Below, in pieces: positions 58,957 through 64,000 of a stretch of 64,000 nt of DNA; position 1 is the stretch's first letter, and the number at the start of each line of letters is the position of its first letter. Origin of the DNA: Margaritifera margaritifera. Taxonomy: Eukaryota > Mollusca > Bivalvia > Unionida > Margaritiferidae. A model generated the notes under the pieces. That model searched no databases, was not told the DNA's origin, and was given only the letters and a program-made list of their open reading frames with translations. The DNA is taken from contig JAQPZY010000659.1 in assembly GCA_029931535.1 (NCBI GenBank), forward strand, positions 124,001 through 188,000. The letters are read 5' to 3'. Made by a program: the position numbers and the translations under genes.

Positions 58957-60260
58957 CAGGATTCCCCCACTTTTTTAAACTTAAATTTCCAGGACATTTC
59001 CAGGTTTAGTCTTGGAAAATTTTTATATTTTTCGATGTTTACTTATGACGCTTACTGAACAGAATTAAAAATATTCTGGCTTAGAAAACGTGCATTTTAA
59101 AATCAAAAGCCGTTTCTATTTCTCAACTCTCCCATAAAATCTGAATTAGACCTATGACCATGCACCAAACCACAGGATGTACCACTAGAAACATGTATAA
59201 CTATTTAAATTCATATAAATTTGCATGTAATTTTAATTTACAGAACAAAAATGTTAAATTTACTCTGCTAAACTACATATATTGATATGAAGATAGTATT
59301 TTAGAAAGGGGTTATTTTAAATTTTGACAAGTCCTCCTTAAAAATTATATACCCTTGTATAAAAAAGGACTGAATATTTTTTTTAAAAATACACTCATGC
59401 AGGTCTCGGGGAGGGGGGGGGGGATTTGGCCAAGCACTCATCCTTGAAGTGAGTTGCAACATGTACTCAACAGGTTACGCTTACATGTATCACTACACTA
59501 ATTATGCTCTTACTAAAAACCAATGGCACCCGATGCAAGCTTGATACTAGAACGGCTTTAAACCTCTCGTTTTCACTCTGAACATAATATTTCATGATCT
59601 GAATCCATTTTAGTATCAATTTTACATTGGGGGCCCATTTAAAAAGCAAAGTTGGCTCCCTTTGCAGCATGTTCGGAACTGACAAGAAGTAGGCAAAATA
59701 GGCAAAAGTTATCTATAATTCATGTCTGCTATATGTTAAGCAATGCCGAGGTTCAGAGCTTGTTAAGGGTATAAAATGCAAAGATATTCCTAATGTGTAA
59801 ATCTGCTTCACTCGGCCCTTGAATGAGTAAATTGTACAGTTTTCCATGGCACAGCCAATTTTTATGCAGTCAAGATGTGAGGAGTGGTTTCCCAAGTCCT
59901 GTTTATGTCTGGTTGGTGCCATAACATCTACTTTCAACATAATCCAACTATGGATTGTATATTTAATGGAGTAATTGTCAAGAACACCCAGAGCATGGGA
60001 TTCTGCACTGAAAATGGCCCTAAAAGTTCATCAATTTCTACATATTTAGCAAGGTCTGAGAGTAAAATTCACTGCAAAGGCGAGTTGGGGATGTTGCAAG
60101 TTACTAATAATAATGCTTAACACAGTGTTCCCAGTGCAAAACAACTCAGTTATGTATTTTACCACCATCAAGTGGATGCTGAAAATTCTTGGTTTTTCCC
60201 CTGACTTCAATTAATATTTAGGAAAATTAAAGGGCTTTTCCTGGTTGCGTGCGAATCCTG
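58957..60260. mobile_element. TIR element Y, 1304 bp, 6-bp target duplication
   Basis: Starts CAGGATTCCCCC and ends GCGAATCCTG. The inverted ends match perfectly for 8 bp, then weakly. The target duplication GATGAG is at 58951-58956 and 60261-60266. Array units elsewhere read GATGAGGGTGTAATACTC, so the empty site is evident. No transposase recognised; a G tract lies near 59410. Confidence 0.78.
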
Positions 60261-60326
60261 GATGAGGTGTAGTATTCATCAAGATGCATCCCCTCACCAA
60301 GTTTCATGATTCCAGTATTTATACAG

Positions 60327-61570
60327 CAAGGTTGCATCCAGGATTTGGTAAATGTGGGCACTTTCCCCAACTGAATCTGAAACAAGGGGGACCAAGATAA
60401 TGACAAGGGGGAGCCTACCATGATGATGTAAAAAAACCCAACAACTTTCAAACAAAGCAATAGCAAGTATGCAAAGTGTATTAAATGCATATATGTTCTG
60501 AATATTACAGTATAACATTAAATACATGTGTTCTGTATATTACAGTATAACACTAAATGCATATTGTGTTCTGTATATTACAGTATAACACTGAAACCAA
60601 AATCTTGTTTTATAAGAACAGTATTTTCTCTACACACTGACCATTAAAGAATCAAACCATGCGCTGCAAATCCTGTCACTCCCCTGTCCATTCTTATATC
60701 TTAAAAAATGTGTCACGTATTTACTGTCTGTCACTTGATACATGTTATGCATGTAGTTTTAAGATTTTCACTTCGTTTCAAATCCTAAATCGCCCGTTTG
60801 TGAGCTGAATTCAACATGTCTGTCAGGGGCTGATATCCTGAAATTAGCAATTCCAAGTGTGAAGGAATTTTCTTTATAACTTTTTACACACCAATTGCAA
60901 AGCATCTGATTTATTTCATTCGTTTCCAGTCATGGTCAATTTTTATTTCCAGTTTAAATTATAAGATGTTTTTTTTTTACGTTGGAAGGTCACCTCAGTT
61001 TCAGCACCGCCATCTTTAGCATTGTCTGATACTAGGATTTGTTTGTTCACTGTCGTTGTGCCTATTGACAGAAAAATCTGCACTCTGACTATTATTATAA
61101 GTATTACCGATAAAATAATGAAAAAGTGTCCGAGTTTTAACTGGTTTTGCTATTTAACGCATTGTACTGCCAAGCTAGCCTCAGCATCAAACATCGATAG
61201 GCCATTTCTGTCAGATCGTGAAATAGGTCTTTGTCGAATTGACAGAAAAGGCAGAGGATGTTCCTATTGCATCAAACGTGCTCTCCTGGCCTTTCTTAGT
61301 AACCAGTCAGAATTGAGCACGTGACATACAGGAAATACGTGACGTATTTCACAACTACACAAGGACAACATATCCGCTGAAAGTGACAACTGGGATTTTT
61401 CATTAAAAGAAAACATATATCAAAATAGCGTATTCTTCATAAAAAAAATGCGCACAATTCTTACCTTTTGAGCAATTTTGCCCGCATAGAATTTGAAAAA
61501 TTTGAAATTTTGCTGGAAATCTTAAATTTTGGGGAGATTTTCACGATCGTGCATCCTAGATGCAACCCTG
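60327..61570. mobile_element. TIR element Z, 1244 bp, 6-bp target duplication
   Basis: Ends CAAGGTTGCATCCAGGAT and, reverse complemented, CAGGGTTGCATCTAGGAT (16 of 18). The target duplication ATACAG is at 60321-60326 and 61571-61576. A 39-bp triplicate (TATTACAGTATAACACTAAA) lies at 60498-60597. No transposase recognised. Confidence 0.82.
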
Positions 61571-61640
61571 ATACAGTGAGGAAAAAACCCGAGCTAAATG
61601 CAAAAACTTAACCAAGAGTGTACAACTAATGTACATGTAT

Positions 61641-64000
61641 GTACATAATCACCCCCCTCCTTTGGGGGTAGGTGCTATGAAACCCCTGTTGAAATGGACC
61701 TAAAAAGAATCGCTGATATTCAGTAAGGGTGTACATATGTATTTGCTTTTATCTGAGCCAACACCGATGCCGGAGGTAGTACAACAGCTTACCTCTACTT
61801 CAGGCAAGACAAAACTCAATGCTCTAATAATACTAATTGGATCAGGATTCATATAAAAACCCAAATTTGTAATAAATAAGGTGGCGCTCTCCACTTTCGT
61901 ACTTTGCATTGGGTTAGAATTTCAAAGAAAAAGAATTAGCCAGGGTTTCCTCACTGGCTGTCCTGGCTATTTAAAAAAGATCTTGTATATCTTAGGTATT
62001 GTTAAAAGAACTTTGAATTCCCTTTATTTGGGTGTATGATTGATGGGTGAAATTTGGGTTATAGAGTATACAGCTTGGTCTTACTTAAGATGTGCACCTC
62101 TCAAAAAACTGCTAGCTCCGCTTGGTCATTTTCACTTCCTGGACTTCAAAGGTAAATTTAAAAAAAAAGAGCCAATAACTTTTTTTACTTTTTAGATATT
62201 TTGTAATTCATTCATAGTACTTTCAGAGGCTGGTATTGTCTGCTCTGGCAAAATTTGTTTCCCTATTTTAATAACTCCTGAAAATAGTGCACTTTTGACT
62301 AATTCAGACTGATTTTTCGAGTACTTTAGAGTGGCCATTTTGTCTGCTGTGTGCTTAGATCATGTCCAGTTTCCACAAGTACAATATGTAAAGAAATTTC
62401 AGCCACAGTACATGAAAGTAACATAGAGGTATGCCAACATTCTCTCCATTGTGCATGTTGCAAATGCAAAATACTTCATCTTACACCTGTCACTCTCTCA
62501 GAAGCATGTATTATCTGTAGAGCGCCCCCTAAGAAGTGTTTTGTTACATCACACTTAACCAAATAATGGTCGGTTACAGATAGTTGGAGCCTTTTGCTCC
62601 ATCCCCATGTATTGGTGTTAATTACATGTATTTCAGTTTTCTTTTCATTTTTACACTTTTTTCATCAAATGTTGAAGATTGGCTTTTATTTGTTCCTTGG
62701 TCCTTCCACGTAAAATGGGATGCTTCTCCAAAACTCTCTCTATATGTCCACCAGACGGGTAGAGTGATCTTTTAAAAAGCAAACCAAAGTTGCTCTGTAA
62801 AACTTGGCATTCTTGTGAGCTCCATCTTGCCTGTCTTCCAGAACCTAAAAGAGAAATTTTTACAATGAGTCCACAACATTACAACATAATGATCATGATT
62901 CTAATTTTTTTGCAGGAGTATATACTATGACCCCTTGCCATGGATAGTACTATTAATCATATTTACTCATACAGTAATTATGACAGCCAAGTTGAAGGTC
63001 TACAACACACCATGTTTGATGTCCCCTGGCTATGTGGTTCATGGAAACAAGTAATATGAGCATTTATTTATGTTTAATCACTATGACCCATATCCAGTAT
63101 CAAGTTAAAACATTTGAACAAATTCAAAAATCTAAATGATACAGAAGATGTAATTCATTTTTTGGCTCCAACAACATGATAAGGGTCATTTATTTGGTCA
63201 ACATCAAACACTTTCCTTGTATTCTTCTTGAGTAAGTTGAGGAAAAACAGGAGTCCCTCAAAGGAACTGAAGCTCCACCGACCAACAAGAACTTTGCAGA
63301 AATCCAAATTCTATTTACAGCCACACTGACCTCGACCCTTCTGAAACCAACATCAACAGGAAGCTTTACCCCCCCCCCCCCCATGGTAATGCACCAATGA
63401 TATTCCATGAAGGTTGGGCAATGGAAACTTGTTTCAACAAATGGAAACAACAGATGAGACTTCCAACATCAGCAAAGTGATTCTCTATGTGCATGCCATG
63501 CTTTAAAGGTGACACAAAAACACTAAAAAAATTATGAGTCACCAAATCAATATACACACATTATCCATATTCATTATTATATACATATGAAAAACAAAAA
63601 TTTGCATAGTTCATTACAGCGTAGTAAAAGTACCTTTGTGGCTAAGCCTTTTCCTTGATCTATCAATTGGCTACACAAAACTAGAACAGTCTATTCTAGA
63701 ACTGAAAATGGTGTGCGTGTGTGTGTGAATGTAGGATGGATTTAATGAAGAAATAAAGTTAGGGCTTTTTCCATGCATCTGCTTGATAGTTGATTTTTCA
63801 GTGCAGATTTTTTTATGGTGCATCCTAGAACAGACCATGAGTAGATGATTTGATATAAAAAAAATCTAGGATAAAGATGGGAAATTCTTTTGAAGAAGTA
63901 TATAAAATCATTACAACACAACAGCTTCTGACTGCCTATCAAACTCTTTAGGTCATACAAGGAATTGCTACTAAATGAATTGGAAAGGTAAGAGTACTGA
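61641..64000. other. Mostly unassigned DNA
   Basis: Contains a diverged GAGTCCCTCAAAGGAACTGA repeat head near 63251, a 14-C tract near 63370 and a short GT run near 63715. The open frames at 62351-62566 (+) and 63190-63450 (-) have no recognised motif; the latter overlaps the repeat head. No gene can be supported. Confidence 0.4.

Larger units (their letters stand above)
56300..61640 (+). repeat. ~140-150 bp array with AGGTCA palindromes, interrupted three times
   Basis: Units recur at about 56320-56806, 58101-58956, 60261-60326 and 61571-61640. Shared phrases are GCATGAAATATAGGTCA, TGACCT, ACTCATCAAGATGCATCC, TTTCATGATTCTAGCA and AAATGCAAAACTTAACCAAG. The gaps are the three transposons listed separately; removing them restores a continuous array. 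Confidence 0.88.

Noticed and set aside
61022..61324. 100-codon + strand reading frame in element Z as its transposase
   Set aside because: No recognisable catalytic or zinc-binding motif; short and unsupported.
62351..62775. Two + strand frames of about 70 and 63 codons as exons
   Set aside because: No known motif, no convincing splice sites; the Cys-rich stretch does not fit a zinc finger spacing.

Overview
This is eukaryotic, AT-rich, intron-containing DNA with no bacterial gene organisation. It is most likely from a bivalve or other mollusc. The pointers are: long arrays of diverged 90-150 bp tandem repeats carrying an AGGTCA-spacer-TGACC palindrome; a tRNA-derived SINE with a GTTAAACCC-type tail; DIRS, Gypsy and Mutator-like relics of the kinds common in bivalves; and a CYP3-like P450. 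The species call is inference; no database was searched.

Host genes are few. On the + strand, 3159-4032 holds the last two coding exons of a cytochrome P450 (heme-binding exon plus terminal exon). On the - strand, 31.4 to 24.6 kb holds consecutive phase-0 exons of one gene: a BTB/POZ-like C-terminal half, two long Ser/Thr/acidic exons and a 69-nt exon. A diverged copy of one of its exons lies at 19.0-19.2 kb. A 5.2 kb array of about 59 copies of an 88-bp satellite starts just upstream of the BTB-like exon.

Most of the rest is mobile or repetitive. 0.6-3.0 kb: tandem repeats. 4.2-6.0 kb: a TIR element. 7-12.6 kb: short tandem arrays and microsatellites. 13.2-17.0 kb: a decayed DIRS-type retroelement (gag, RT, RNase H, start of the tyrosine recombinase) with a tRNA-SINE inserted in gag. 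20.1-20.9 kb: a 91-bp array. 21.3-21.8 kb: a separate DIRS recombinase C-terminus. 21.9-23.24 kb: a gutted pogo/Tigger-like transposase whose C-terminal motif has expanded into a 48-bp in-frame minisatellite. 23.2-28.8 kb: TIR elements, a piggyBac-like MITE and a SINE around the BTB-like gene exons. 29.5 and 45.5 kb: two MITEs whose ends match the pogo-like element. 39.6-43.3 kb: a decayed Mutator-like element abutting a Gypsy RNase H and its 3' LTR (to 44.58 kb). 50-55.8 kb: several satellite arrays and a tandem segmental duplication. 56.3-61.6 kb: an array with perfect estrogen-response-element-type palindromes, interrupted by three TIR elements that each carry a 6-bp target duplication.

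No CRISPR array, operon or convincing functional tRNA or rRNA gene was seen. The most interesting points are the nuclear-receptor palindromes carried by a satellite and the three clean nested transposons in it, the higher-order structure of the 88-bp satellite beside the BTB-like gene, the duplicated coding exon, and the transposase-derived minisatellite.
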